From Pandoraea pulmonicola (GTDB taxonomy: Bacteria; Pseudomonadota; Gammaproteobacteria; Burkholderiales; Burkholderiaceae), in the NCBI RefSeq assembly GCF_000815105.2, contig NZ_CP010310.2:5456001-5520000 (forward strand): a stretch of 64,000 nucleotides of DNA. Reading direction: 5' to 3'. Below, piece by piece: positions 51,257 to 60,542 of this stretch (position 1 is the first letter of the stretch; every line of letters starts with the position of its first letter). Position numbers and translations under genes: made by a program. A model generated the notes under the pieces. It did no database searches and had not been told where the DNA came from. It saw only the letters and a program-made list of their open reading frames with translations.

Positions 51257-52456
51257 ATGTTTTCCCACGTCGACGCCTATCCCGGCGACCCCATCCTCGG
51301 CCTGAACGAAGCGTTCGGTCATGATCCCCGCGCGCACAAGGTCAACCTGTCGATCGGCATCTATTTCGACGACGACGGACGTCTGCCGGTCATGCGCGCC
51401 GTGCGCGAGGCCGAAGCGGCCGTGCTCGCGGACATCGGCCCGCGCCCCTATCTGCCGATGGCCGGCACCCAGGCCTACCGCGACGCCGTGCAGGCGCTCG
51501 TCTTCGGCGAGGCGTGCGCCGCCCGGCGCGAGCAGCGCATCGCCACCTTGCAGACGCTGGGCGGCGGCGGTGCGTTGCGCGTCGGCGCCGACTTCCTCAA
51601 GCGCTACTTCCCCGACAGCACCGTCTGGATCAGCGATCCGAGCTGGGACAACCATCGCGTGGTGTTCGAGAGCGCGGGCTTCCCGGTGCAGGCGTATCCG
51701 TACTACGACGACGCGACCGGCGGCCTGCGCTTCGACGCCATGCTGGGCACCCTCGCCTCGCTGCCGCGGCACAGCATCGTGCTGCTGCACGCGTGCTGCC
51801 ACAATCCGACAGGTGTGGACCTCACGCAGGCGCAGTGGCAAACGCTGGTGCCTGTGCTGCGCGAGCGCGGTCTCATTGCCTTCGTCGACATGGCCTACCA
51901 GGGGTTCGGCGACGGGCTGGATGCCGACGCCTTCGCCGTGCGCGCATTGACCGATGCCGGTGTGCCGACCGTCGTTGCCAATTCCTTCTCGAAGAACTTC
52001 TCGCTGTACGGCGAGCGATGCGGCGCATTGTCGGTCGTGTGCGCCACGGCGGACGAGGCGTCGCGCGTATTCGGGCAACTCACCGGCACGGTGCGCGCGA
52101 ACTACAGCAATCCGCCGACGCACGGGGCACGGCTCGTCGCACAGGTGTTGACCACACCGGCCTTGCGCCGCGCCTGGGAGGAGGAGCTCGACGGCATGCG
52201 CACGCGCATCGCCACGATGCGCGCTCAGATTCATGCGCGCCTCGCCCCGCACGTGAGCGGCGAGGCGTTGTCGCGCTACATCGCACAGCGCGGCATGTTT
52301 ACTTACACCGGACTGTCCGCCGCCCAGGCCGACGCGTTGCGCGAAACGCACGGCGTCTATGTGCTGCGCTCGGGACGCATGTGCGTCGCGGGGCTGAACA
52401 CGCGCAACGTCGACACCGTGGCGCAGGCCATCGCGCAGGTGCTGACGACGGGTTGA
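51257..52456 (+). CDS. Aromatic amino acid aminotransferase (class I, TyrB/AspC type)
   Basis: This 399-residue PLP enzyme matches the Ia subgroup of aspartate and aromatic aminotransferases. Lys246 in NSFSKNFSLYGERCG is the PLP lysine. NLSIGIYFDDDGRLPVMRAV, PSWDNHR, HACCHNPTG and the C-terminal RSGRMCVAGLN with the substrate Arg region are clear. Such enzymes interconvert tyrosine or phenylalanine and their 2-oxo acids with 2-oxoglutarate. Its place beside a LysR gene and close to homoprotocatechuate genes suggests tyrosine breakdown, but this is inference. Confidence 0.9.
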   Translation: MFSHVDAYPGDPILGLNEAFGHDPRAHKVNLSIGIYFDDDGRLPVMRAVREAEAAVLADIGPRPYLPMAGTQAYRDAVQALVFGEACAARREQRIATLQTLGGGGALRVGADFLKRYFPDSTVWISDPSWDNHRVVFESAGFPVQAYPYYDDATGGLRFDAMLGTLASLPRHSIVLLHACCHNPTGVDLTQAQWQTLVPVLRERGLIAFVDMAYQGFGDGLDADAFAVRALTDAGVPTVVANSFSKNFSLYGERCGALSVVCATADEASRVFGQLTGTVRANYSNPPTHGARLVAQVLTTPALRRAWEEELDGMRTRIATMRAQIHARLAPHVSGEALSRYIAQRGMFTYTGLSAAQADALRETHGVYVLRSGRMCVAGLNTRNVDTVAQAIAQVLTTG

Positions 52457-52482
52457 CGCGAGTCGGCGACCTGTGGGCGGTG

Positions 52483-52514
52483 GATGGGCTGTGGATGGGC
52501 GATGGGCGATGGGC
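52483..52514. repeat. GATGGGC short repeat tract
   Basis: Three perfect tandem GATGGGC copies (52494-52514) are preceded by a fourth at 52483-52489. The tract lies just after the aminotransferase stop and about 150 bases before the transporter start. Confidence 0.7.
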
Positions 52515-52660
52515 CGCCCGACCACGGCAATTCGCCTGAAACGTTCGGCGCACGCGTCATGTACGTCATGTCGGTCGTGCACGTGGCGCCGAGCGGGAAT
52601 CAACGGAGCGCATGCCTCCGGCAAACGCATGTACGACACATAACAACGACTGGAGACAAC

Positions 52661-53947
52661 ATGACCACTGCCACTGCCGCCGATGCCCGCATCGGCCGCG
52701 ACGATACTTCTCATACCTGGCGCGCGGTGATATCGGCGTCCATCGGCAACGCGCTCGAATGGTTCGATCTCGTGGTGTACGGCTTTTTCGCCGTCACGAT
52801 CGCGAAACTGTTCTTCCCGGCGCACGACGACACGACTTCGCTGCTGCTCACGCTCGGCACCTTCGGCGTGTCGTTCTTCATGCGACCGCTGGGCGCCATC
52901 GTGATCGGCGTCTACGCGGATCGCCGGGGACGTCGCGAAGCGCTCACGCTGACGATTCTGCTGATGATGGCGGGCACGGCGATCATTGCGTTCATGCCGA
53001 CGTACGAAACCATCGGCGTGCTCGCACCGATGGGCATTGTGCTCGCGCGCATGATCCAGGGCTTCTCGGCCGGTGGCGAGTTCGGCAGCGCGACCGCCTT
53101 TCTTGCCGAGCATGCACCGCAGCGGCGCGGCTTCTTCGCGAGCTTCCAGGTCGCGAGCCAGGGCCTGACGACGCTGCTCGCCGCGGGCTTCGGCGCGGTG
53201 CTCACCGGCGCGCTGTCGCCCGAGCAGATGCAGAGCTGGGGCTGGCGTGTGCCGTTCCTGTTCGGCTTGCTGATCGGCCCGGTGGCGTATTACATCCGTC
53301 GTCATGTGAGCGAAACGCCCGAATTCCTGGAGGCCGAGCCGACCGAGACCCCGCTGCGCGACACGCTCGGGCATCAGAAGATGCGTTTGCTGCTGGCCGT
53401 GGGCGCCGTGGTTGTCGCCACAGTGTCGACCTATCTCGTGCTGTACATGCCGACCTATGCGATCAAGCAACTGGGATTGCCGGCGTCGGTGGCGTTTGCG
53501 GCGACGGTGGCGACCGGCATCGTGCAGATGCTGCTCTCGCCGATCGTGGGCGCATGGTCGGATCGCGTGGGGCGAGCGAAGCCGATGATGATCGCGGCGG
53601 CCGCGCTGCTGGTGCTGATCTGGCCGATGTTCTGGCTGCTCTCGACGCATCCGAGCTTCGGCGTGATGCTTGCGCTGCAAACGTTGCTCGGCGTGTTGAT
53701 GACGATGTACTTCGCGCCGCTGCCGGCGCTCGCGTCGGAGATCTTCCCGGTGAAGACGCGCACGACGGGTCTGTCGCTGTCGTACAACCTGTCGGTGACG
53801 TGCTTCGGCGGCTTCGCGCCGTTCATTCTGACGTGGTTGATCAATGCGACGGGCAGCAAGCTCGCGCCGAGCTTCTACATGATGGCCGCCGCCGCGGTCG
53901 GCCTCCTCGCTCTGAGCCGGGTGTACCGGCATACGGGGGTGCGGTGA
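52661..53947 (+). CDS. MFS transporter of the metabolite:H+ symporter (MHS) type
   Basis: The 428-residue protein has about twelve membrane helices. NALEWFDLVVYGFFA in helix 1, the GVYADRRGRREALT loop and the GGEFGSATAFLAEHAPQRRG region are signatures of MHS symporters for dicarboxylates, proline/betaine or aromatic acids. The start follows TGGAGACAAC. Position between an aromatic aminotransferase and hpa-like genes suggests uptake of an aromatic or carboxylic acid. Confidence 0.9.
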   Translation: MTTATAADARIGRDDTSHTWRAVISASIGNALEWFDLVVYGFFAVTIAKLFFPAHDDTTSLLLTLGTFGVSFFMRPLGAIVIGVYADRRGRREALTLTILLMMAGTAIIAFMPTYETIGVLAPMGIVLARMIQGFSAGGEFGSATAFLAEHAPQRRGFFASFQVASQGLTTLLAAGFGAVLTGALSPEQMQSWGWRVPFLFGLLIGPVAYYIRRHVSETPEFLEAEPTETPLRDTLGHQKMRLLLAVGAVVVATVSTYLVLYMPTYAIKQLGLPASVAFAATVATGIVQMLLSPIVGAWSDRVGRAKPMMIAAAALLVLIWPMFWLLSTHPSFGVMLALQTLLGVLMTMYFAPLPALASEIFPVKTRTTGLSLSYNLSVTCFGGFAPFILTWLINATGSKLAPSFYMMAAAAVGLLALSRVYRHTGVR

Positions 53948-53974
53948 TCGCCGGCAATGCGCAGGAAGGGGCGG

Positions 53975-54031
53975 TCAACGCCCCTCGAGACGCATGTGAT
54001 CGAGATAGCCAGGAAGACGTGTCTCGCTCAT
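53975..54031 (-). pseudogene. Remnant of a HEPN (DUF86) toxin gene, 18 codons
   Basis: An ATG overlaps the stop codon of the MNT gene (ATGA), the usual coupling in MNT-HEPN pairs. It encodes MSETRLPGYLDHMRLEGR and then stops. The RL-x2-YLDHM start resembles HEPN DUF86 proteins, which normally run about 110-140 residues, with an RX4-6H motif that is absent here. It looks like a truncated partner. Confidence 0.5.
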
Positions 54032-54318
54032 ACCGGGCGCGCCTCAGCCAATACCTGGTCGCGGAACTTGACCGGCAAGTCTTCGGGCGTGAGCACATCG
54101 ACGTGAATGCCGAACATCGACTCCAGCTCGTCCTGCAGACCGCCCAGATCGAAAAGCGTGGTTCCAGGCAACGCGTCGACGAGAATATCGAGATCGCTTC
54201 CTTCCCGGTCCGTGCCGTGCAGCACGGAACCGAAAACACGCGGATTGGACGTGCGGTGGCGCCGTGCCGCCTCGCGCACAGCGGCACAATGACGCTCCAA
54301 CAGCAATGACGGTCGCAT
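54028..54318 (-). CDS. Minimal nucleotidyltransferase (MNT, MntA-like antitoxin)
   Basis: The 96-residue protein has the nucleotidyltransferase motif GSVLHGTDREGSDLDILVD (Gly30-Ser31, Asp42, Asp44) and a later FGIHVDVLT strand. MNT proteins of HEPN/MNT pairs neutralise their HEPN RNase toxin, in studied cases by AMP transfer. The catalytic residues look intact, so the protein may be active although its HEPN partner appears truncated downstream. A plain open reading frame, 240 bases after the transporter but on the other strand. Confidence 0.85.
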   Translation of the reverse strand: MRPSLLLERHCAAVREAARRHRTSNPRVFGSVLHGTDREGSDLDILVDALPGTTLFDLGGLQDELESMFGIHVDVLTPEDLPVKFRDQVLAEARPV

Positions 54319-54346
54319 GGCGTACCTCGCTCACCTTCAATAGCCG

Positions 54347-55330
54347 TCAATATAACCCATGCACCCGCCCGAACAAACGGGTGAGGCCCAGCAGGGCGTC
54401 GATGTTCGGCGTGGGCACCGATACGCGCTGGCCGATTTCGCGGACCACGCTCACCAGCGCATCGAGCTCGATGGGACGGCTCGCTTCGACATCCTGCAAC
54501 ATCGACGTCTTGAACGCCCCCAGCTTCGCCGTCACTTCATGACGATCTTCCGGCGACTGGTCGATCGCGCAGCCGATGCGCGCGCCAATGGCCGCCGCCT
54601 CGCGCATGGCCGACGAGCAGAAGTCGCGCACGAGCGGATCGCCGAGCAGGCGATCGATCGTCGCCCCCGTGATCGCCGACACCGGGTTCATCGTCAGGTT
54701 GCCCCACAGCTTGTACCAGATGTCCAGGCGCACGTTCTCCGACGCCTTCGCCTCGAAGCCCGCGCGCTCGAGCAACGCCGCGAGCCGCCGCACGCGCTCG
54801 CTCATGCCGCCGCCCGGCTCGCCCACGATCAATCCGCGTCCCATCCTATGGTCGACGAGCCCCGGCGCCGGTGTCGTCGCGCTCGCATGCACCACGCACC
54901 CGAGCACGTTCGCCTGCGGGATGGCGGCGCCGATCGCACCGTCCGGATCCACGCTCGTGAGCGATTCGTCGCCGAAGGGCGCCACGCCCTTGCAGAACCA
55001 CCACGGCACGCCGTTCATCGCCGGCAACACGATCGTCTGCGGGCCGAGCAGCGGCGTCACCGACGCCGCCACCTGCGAGAGCGCCGGCCCCTTCACCGCG
55101 ACGACGACGAGATCCTGCACGCCCAGTCTGGCAGACGCCTCCAGCGGATGCGCCGCCGCCACCGGCGCCGCCGTCAACGTCTCGCCCTGCCGCACGCGCC
55201 AGCCGCGCTCGCGCAGCGCCGCCAGCGTGGCGCCGCGTGCAAGCGCGCTTACCTGCGCCTCACCCGTCGCCGCGAGCCTCGTGCCCAGCAATCCACCGAT
55301 GGCGCCCGCGCCAATGATCGTCACCTTCAT
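54347..55330 (-). CDS. PanE/ApbA-family 2-dehydropantoate 2-reductase-like protein
   Basis: The 327-residue protein has an N-terminal Rossmann GAGAIGGLLG (residues 7-16), a conserved Lys in VVAVKGPAL, Lys and Asn in YKLWGNLTMNP and an acidic ELD near the C-terminus, the active-site set of ketopantoate reductase. It is the last gene of the hpa-like operon, 4 bases after the FAA gene. Many family members in catabolic operons act on other 2-oxo acids, so a role in pantothenate synthesis is not implied by the context. Confidence 0.82.
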   Translation of the reverse strand: MKVTIIGAGAIGGLLGTRLAATGEAQVSALARGATLAALRERGWRVRQGETLTAAPVAAAHPLEASARLGVQDLVVVAVKGPALSQVAASVTPLLGPQTIVLPAMNGVPWWFCKGVAPFGDESLTSVDPDGAIGAAIPQANVLGCVVHASATTPAPGLVDHRMGRGLIVGEPGGGMSERVRRLAALLERAGFEAKASENVRLDIWYKLWGNLTMNPVSAITGATIDRLLGDPLVRDFCSSAMREAAAIGARIGCAIDQSPEDRHEVTAKLGAFKTSMLQDVEASRPIELDALVSVVREIGQRVSVPTPNIDALLGLTRLFGRVHGLY

Positions 55331-55334
55331 CCCT

Positions 55335-56285
55335 TCACTCCTGTCGTTGCGCCGCGAGTCGATAGTTTTCCTTGAATCGCTCCGGCACCCGTTCGTCGAA
55401 ACCCAGCGCCACGCGACGCACTTCGGGACTGTCGCCCGGCGCGTGCCCCACCCCGAGCGCCGCCGCGCGAGGGGCGTCGATGCGCACCACCCTGCCCGCC
55501 AGCCGGCCGAGCCCCGTGATCTCGCACTCCACGACGTCGCCCGCATCGACCGAGCGCGAATGGCAGGGCGTGCCCATCAGGATCACGTCGCCCGGCGCCA
55601 GCGTGATATGTCGCGCGATATCCGCAATCACATAGTGCGGGCCCCAGATCGTCTCGTCGCCGATGTGCGCTTCCTGCACGACGCGTCCGTTACGATAGGT
55701 GCGCAGCGTCTGCTCGAACAGGTTCACGCCGCGCACGATGCCGGGGCCGATGGGCAACAGCGTGTCCGCCCCCTTCACACGCAGCATCGAACCCTGATCC
55801 GTGTCGCGAAAGTCCTGCAGCCCCATGTCCAGCGCCGGGCAGAACCCTTCGATGTAGTCCCACGCCTCGTCCGGCAGCACATTGCGGCAGGTGCGTCCGA
55901 TCACCACCGCGTACTCGCCCTCGTAGTTCAGATAGCGGCAGTCCTCGGGCTTGAGGATCTGTCCGCCATGACCGTTGAGCGACGTGGACGGCTTGGTGAA
56001 ATAGGTCGGCGTATCCGTCGGCTTCGGCTTGTTGCGCGTCTCCATGCTACGCGAGCGATAGGAGATATGCACGGCGATGATCTTCGACGGATCGACCGGC
56101 GGCAGATGCGCCACCGTCTGCGGATCGACGGTGCGGCCATCGTCCAGACGCAGCAGCCCGCGCTCGGGCCCCGCTTCGACGATCGTGCCCCAGAACGCGC
56201 TGCCGCCGAGCAGGATGCGACGGCGTTCGACGCGCGGGCCACACATCACGGCGGGCAATTCGCGCAGTGGAAATTCGAAATCCAT
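55335..56285 (-). CDS. Fumarylacetoacetate hydrolase family protein (HpaG-like)
   Basis: The 316-residue protein has the FAH fold metal site (Glu residues in EGEYAVVIGR, Asp in ALDMGLQDF) and the catalytic-loop SRSMETRNKPKP region. In homoprotocatechuate pathways this family decarboxylates 5-oxo-pent-3-ene-1,2,5-tricarboxylate and isomerises the product (HpaG). E. coli HpaG is a double-length bifunctional protein; here only one FAH unit plus an N-terminal extension is present. It lies 12 bases after hpaD. Confidence 0.82.
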   Translation of the reverse strand: MDFEFPLRELPAVMCGPRVERRRILLGGSAFWGTIVEAGPERGLLRLDDGRTVDPQTVAHLPPVDPSKIIAVHISYRSRSMETRNKPKPTDTPTYFTKPSTSLNGHGGQILKPEDCRYLNYEGEYAVVIGRTCRNVLPDEAWDYIEGFCPALDMGLQDFRDTDQGSMLRVKGADTLLPIGPGIVRGVNLFEQTLRTYRNGRVVQEAHIGDETIWGPHYVIADIARHITLAPGDVILMGTPCHSRSVDAGDVVECEITGLGRLAGRVVRIDAPRAAALGVGHAPGDSPEVRRVALGFDERVPERFKENYRLAAQRQE

Positions 56286-56297
56286 GGCGTCGCCTCG

Positions 56298-57161
56298 TCA
56301 AACGGTGTCGAACCAGATATGCACGTTGCCGGTGCCGCGCGCGTTCTCGTAATCGGACAACACCGTGCCCGGGCTGCGGCAGGCCGCACCGCCCAGCGCG
56401 CCGACCATCTGCAGGTAGTGCGCGCCGTGCGCCTCCCATGGACGCTTGCGGTAGTCCTCGTCCCAATCGGCCAGGATGCGATCGTGACGACCCGCGCGGA
56501 ACGCCTCGATCGCGCGCTTGTCGCTCTCGATGTTTTCCGGGCGCGACACGTTGCTCTCGTGAAAGATGCGCGGATGGTTGGGTTTCCAGTCGATGCCGTT
56601 GAACTTGTGGCTGAGCGCACCGGAGGCAAGCATCACCACGCGCAGGCCGCTGCGCCGGATCGCCTCGCCGATCACCTCGCCCGATTGCAGAAAGTGCTGC
56701 GTCTCGCAGTTCTGGCACGAACTCACCGTGACCACCGGCCACGCGTCGAGACGCATCTGCTTGATCACGTTGATCGTCGGGTAGTGACGCGGCAGATCGG
56801 GATGCTGCACCGCACGCGCGCGCACGCCGCGCTCGCGCGCCACGGCGTCGACCAGGAACGCCAGCTCCGGATGCCCGCGATAGTCGTACGGCACGCCGTG
56901 CAGATACCACGGCATCTCGTCGGAGACGTACATCCCCGAGTAGCGGGGACCGGCGTCGATCAGGTGATAGCCCGTCGTGAACCAGTGCGAATCGAAGATC
57001 ACGATCGCATCGGGACGCACCGCCTCGATACGCTCGCGCACGCGCGCATAGCCAGGTATCAAATCCGAATCCGCGCCCGCACCCTGCAACACGCGAAACT
57101 CCTCACACTGCATCAGGCCGGGGTGATGCGACACCAGCGCCGCGCCAACGATCTGTCCCAT
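56298..57161 (-). CDS. hpaD: 3,4-dihydroxyphenylacetate 2,3-dioxygenase (LigB-type extradiol)
   Basis: The 287-residue protein belongs to the LigB superfamily of Fe(II) extradiol dioxygenases. SHHPGLMQ, IVIFDSHWFT and ASGALSHKFNG carry the conserved His and Glu residues. HpaD opens the ring of homoprotocatechuate. The neighbours hpaE, hpaI and hpaH fit this substrate, but related catechols cannot be excluded. Confidence 0.85.
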   Translation of the reverse strand: MGQIVGAALVSHHPGLMQCEEFRVLQGAGADSDLIPGYARVRERIEAVRPDAIVIFDSHWFTTGYHLIDAGPRYSGMYVSDEMPWYLHGVPYDYRGHPELAFLVDAVARERGVRARAVQHPDLPRHYPTINVIKQMRLDAWPVVTVSSCQNCETQHFLQSGEVIGEAIRRSGLRVVMLASGALSHKFNGIDWKPNHPRIFHESNVSRPENIESDKRAIEAFRAGRHDRILADWDEDYRKRPWEAHGAHYLQMVGALGGAACRSPGTVLSDYENARGTGNVHIWFDTV

Positions 57162-57204
57162 GTTGCTCTCCTCTCACATCCTGTTTTGATGGCGCAAGTG
57201 CGGC

Positions 57205-58680
57205 TCAGCGATGGCTGAAGCTCGCCTTGAACGGTTGTTTCGGTACGACGACATCCTTCACGTCGCAGAAAAACTCGAAGCTCCAGTCTCCGCCCTCGCG
57301 GCCGACGCCCGAGCGCTTGATGCCGCCAAAGGGCGCCACCAGATCGCGAATGCCGAAGCTGTTGACCCAGATGAAGCCCGTGCGCACGCGCTCGGCGACG
57401 TCGATGGCATGCATCTCCTCGCCGTAACACACGCCGCCCAGCCCGTAGTCGGTGCCGTTGGCCATGTCGACGACGTCGTCGTCGCTCGCGAACGTCTGCA
57501 ACGTGAGCACCGGGCCGAAGACCTCCTGCTGCACGATCTCGTCGTGCTGACGCAGGTCGGTGAGCAGCGTCGGCGCGAAGTACTGTTCGCCGCACGGGTG
57601 ACGCTTGCCGCCCCACAGCACGCGCGCACCGCCCGCCACCGCACGCGCCACGAAGCCTTCCACGCGTTCGAGCTGGCGCGAGTGGATGATCGGGCCGACC
57701 TCGGTGGCGGCGTCGCGCGGATCGCCCACGACCAGGCGCTCGACCACCGCGCGCAGCTTTTCGGTGAAGACGGCGGCGACATCGCGATGCACGAGCAGGC
57801 GCGTGCCCGCCAGGCACACCTGCCCCGCGTTGCGGTACATCAGAGCGGCGGTGGCCGCGGCGGCATCGAGGTCGGCGTCGGCAAGCACGATGAATGCCGA
57901 CTTGCCGCCGAGCTCCAGGCTGCACGGCACCAGATTCGCCGCCGCGGTCTTCGCGATCCATTTGGCGGTCGCCACCGAGCCGGTAAACGAGATGCGGGCG
58001 AGCCGTGCGTCGCTCACGAGCGCCGCCCCGGTCTGCGCGCCCGGGCCCTGCAGCAGATTGAACACACCGGGCGGCAGGCCCGCTTCGTGCGCGCAGTCGG
58101 CCAGCAACGAGGACGTGAGCGGCGCCCACTCCGGCGCCTTGAGCACCACCGTATTGCCCGAAGCGAGCGCGGGCCCGATCTTCCACGTGGCGAGCATCAG
58201 CGGCGAGTTCCACGGCGTGATCACGGCCACCACGCCCGCCGGATCGTGACGCACGAAGTGGCGCGCCTGCGGCGTCTCGATCATGCGGTCCTGCAACGCA
58301 AGCGCGTGCTCGGCGAACCATGCGATGTTCTGCATGGCGCGCGGCACCACGCCGTGCGCCATGCGCGAGCGCAGCACGCCGGCGTCGTGGCTCTCCAGCG
58401 TGGCGAACGCCTCGACACGGCGGCCGATGGCGTCGGCGAAACGCCGCAGGTACGGCTGACGCGCCGCCGCGCCCAACGCCGCCCACGCGGGAAACGCCAG
58501 CGCGGCCGACGTCACGGCCGCCTCGACGTGCGCCGCACTGCCGCTCGCGATATTGCCCAGGTGCGTCTGGTCGATGGGGGAAACGCACTCGAACGTGTCG
58601 TCCGACGCCACACGTCTGCCGTCGATGTAATGATCGGGCGAGACCGATATGCCAGCGACTTCAAGGTTGGGGGAATGCAT
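57205..58680 (-). CDS. hpaE: 5-carboxymethyl-2-hydroxymuconate semialdehyde dehydrogenase
   Basis: This 491-residue NAD-dependent aldehyde dehydrogenase has Glu256 (SLELGGKSA) and Cys289 (NAGQVCLAGTR) plus the ITPWNSPLMLATWKI cofactor segment. HpaE oxidises the ring-cleavage semialdehyde to the dicarboxylic acid. It lies between hpaI and hpaD. Its name rests on context and overall resemblance; many aldehyde dehydrogenases look alike. Confidence 0.85.
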   Translation of the reverse strand: MHSPNLEVAGISVSPDHYIDGRRVASDDTFECVSPIDQTHLGNIASGSAAHVEAAVTSAALAFPAWAALGAAARQPYLRRFADAIGRRVEAFATLESHDAGVLRSRMAHGVVPRAMQNIAWFAEHALALQDRMIETPQARHFVRHDPAGVVAVITPWNSPLMLATWKIGPALASGNTVVLKAPEWAPLTSSLLADCAHEAGLPPGVFNLLQGPGAQTGAALVSDARLARISFTGSVATAKWIAKTAAANLVPCSLELGGKSAFIVLADADLDAAAATAALMYRNAGQVCLAGTRLLVHRDVAAVFTEKLRAVVERLVVGDPRDAATEVGPIIHSRQLERVEGFVARAVAGGARVLWGGKRHPCGEQYFAPTLLTDLRQHDEIVQQEVFGPVLTLQTFASDDDVVDMANGTDYGLGGVCYGEEMHAIDVAERVRTGFIWVNSFGIRDLVAPFGGIKRSGVGREGGDWSFEFFCDVKDVVVPKQPFKASFSHR

Positions 58681-58758
58681 GCCTTGTCTCGGGAGAAGAG
58701 GAAATGAATGGGGATGTCCGAATGCGAGCGCAACCAGCAGAACGACCGCGTGGATCGA

Positions 58759-59568
58759 TCACCGCGGGCCGTCGCGCGACTCGTCCTGGGCCTCGCCTTT
58801 GACGGTCGCGAACTTCGCGGCGAGCGCCCGGCTCGCGTTGGCCAGCAACGTCGTATCGACGCCGACGGCGATGAACGTCACGCCGGCGTCGAGATAGCCG
58901 CGCGCGAGCCCCTCGTCCACGCACAGAATGCCGGCCGCCTTGCCGGCGCGACGAATGCGGGCGATGCCGTCCTCGATCGCTTTGCGCACTTCCGGATGCG
59001 TCGCCTGGCCGAGATAGCCCATCGACGCCGCCAGATCCGCCGGGCCGATGAACACGCCGTCAACGCCGTCGACGGCAGCGATGTCGTCGATCTGCGCGAG
59101 CGCTTGGGCCGTCTCCACCTGCACCAGCAGACACGTCGTGTCGTTCGCCGTGTGCAGATAGTCCTCGTAGCGATTCCATCGCGACGAGCGCGCCAATCCG
59201 CTGCCCACGCCGCGCGTGCCCTGCGGCGGGTACTTCGAGGCGCGCACGAGTTCGCGCGCCATGGCCGCCGATTCGACCATCGGCACGAGCAGTGTGGTCG
59301 CACCGATCTCGAGCACCTGCTTGATGAGCGTGGCATCGCCATGCGGCAGGCGCACGACGGGATGCGTCGCATAAGGCGCCACGGCCTGCAATGTTGCGAG
59401 CATGCTGCGCAGATCGTTCGGCGCATGCTCGCCGTCGATCGTCAGCCAGTCGAAGCCGCTGCCGGCGCACAGCTCGGCGGCGTACGGCGTGGCGAGGCCG
59501 AGCCACAGGCCGATCTGACGCTCGCCCCGAGCGAGCGCCTGCTTGAAGAGGTTCGGGGGCGTTTTCAT
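58759..59568 (-). CDS. hpaI: 4-hydroxy-2-oxoheptanedioate aldolase
   Basis: The 269-residue class II aldolase matches the HpcH/HpaI family: [52 protein letters not shown] and [16 protein letters not shown]. It splits the hydrated intermediate to pyruvate and succinic semialdehyde. Start MKTPPNLFK at 59568 gives the usual length. Confidence 0.92.
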   Translation of the reverse strand: MKTPPNLFKQALARGERQIGLWLGLATPYAAELCAGSGFDWLTIDGEHAPNDLRSMLATLQAVAPYATHPVVRLPHGDATLIKQVLEIGATTLLVPMVESAAMARELVRASKYPPQGTRGVGSGLARSSRWNRYEDYLHTANDTTCLLVQVETAQALAQIDDIAAVDGVDGVFIGPADLAASMGYLGQATHPEVRKAIEDGIARIRRAGKAAGILCVDEGLARGYLDAGVTFIAVGVDTTLLANASRALAAKFATVKGEAQDESRDGPR

Positions 59569-59658
59569 GAATTCGGCTCCGATGAACAGTGCGTGACGTG
59601 AGCGCGCGCGAATCGATGGGAACAGTGACGGCGGCGAAGACAAGGACGGCGCAGGCCG

Positions 59659-60462
59659 TCAAATAAAGCGCACGCCGATGGCGCCGAGCGGACCGTAGTC
59701 CGCATGGAACACATCGCCGGCGGCGCAGGCAACGGGACGCGTGAACGATCCGGCCAGCACGATTTCGCCCGCCTGCAGGCCTTCGTCGAACGCGCCAAGC
59801 TTGTTGGCAAGCCACGCGATGCCGTTGCCGGGATGCCCCAGCACGGCAGCGCTCAGCCCGGATTCCTCGATGACGCCGTTGCGATAGAGCAGCGCACCGG
59901 TCCAGCGCAGATCGATGGCGTCCGGCTTCACGGGCCGCCCGCCGAGCACCACGGCCGCGTTCGCCGCATTGTCGGCAATCGTGTCGAACACCTTGCGCGG
60001 CGCCTTCGTCTCGCGATCGAACAATTCGATGCGACCGTCGATCAACTCCAGCGCGGGGGTGACCCACGCGGTCGCGTCGAGCACGTCGAAGAGGGTCACG
60101 CCGGGGCCCTTGAGCGGCTTGGAGAGAATGAACGCGAGCTCCACCTCCAGGCGCGGCACGATGAAGCGCGAGGCGTCGAGCGTGGCGCCGTCGGCCACCA
60201 GCATGTCGTCGAGCAATGTGCCGTGATCCGGCTCCGTGATCTGCGCGGCGACCTGCATGGCGCGCGACGTCAGCCCGATCTTGTGCCCGATCATGCGACG
60301 GCCCTGCGCGTACTTCAGCGCCAGCCATGCCTGCGCAATCGCGTAACTGTCGGCAATCGTCATGTCGGGGTAGCGGCGGGAAAACTGCATGACCGGCGTG
60401 CGGCTGCGTTCGGCGTCTTGCAGCTCGCGCGCGAGGGCCTGATGTGTCGAGGCGTCCAGCAT
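59659..60462 (-). CDS. hpaH: 2-oxo-hept-4-ene-1,7-dioate hydratase
   Basis: The 267-residue protein matches the HpaH/MhpD hydratase family: [34 protein letters not shown] (metal Glu pair) and [15 protein letters not shown]. It adds water before the aldolase step. Start [13 protein letters not shown] is the family-like N-terminus. It is the first gene of the operon and has a LysR-like operator 80-110 bases upstream. Confidence 0.92.
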   Translation of the reverse strand: MLDASTHQALARELQDAERSRTPVMQFSRRYPDMTIADSYAIAQAWLALKYAQGRRMIGHKIGLTSRAMQVAAQITEPDHGTLLDDMLVADGATLDASRFIVPRLEVELAFILSKPLKGPGVTLFDVLDATAWVTPALELIDGRIELFDRETKAPRKVFDTIADNAANAAVVLGGRPVKPDAIDLRWTGALLYRNGVIEESGLSAAVLGHPGNGIAWLANKLGAFDEGLQAGEIVLAGSFTRPVACAAGDVFHADYGPLGAIGVRFI

Positions 60463-60542
60463 CGCGTTGTCTCCGTGGGCCGCCTTCCCGGGCGGCGCGT
60501 TCTTCTGTCGATGCCCTCTATTCTTGCGGCCGCTCCGCCCAC

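Noticed and set aside
51110..53932. A 940-codon open frame on the minus strand across the aminotransferase and transporter genes
   Set aside because: It is antisense to two well-recognised proteins, its translation is rich in Arg, His and Gln without domains, and such long shadows are expected at this GC content.
53968..53984. GGGGCG/CGCCCC hairpin after the transporter as its terminator
   Set aside because: There is no T-run and it overlaps the HEPN-like remnant; it may be chance in GC-rich DNA.
54576..57218. An 880-codon open frame on the plus strand across the hpa genes
   Set aside because: It lies opposite three clear enzymes (PanE-like, FAA, HpaD) and encodes an Arg/Ala/Pro-rich sequence with no motif.
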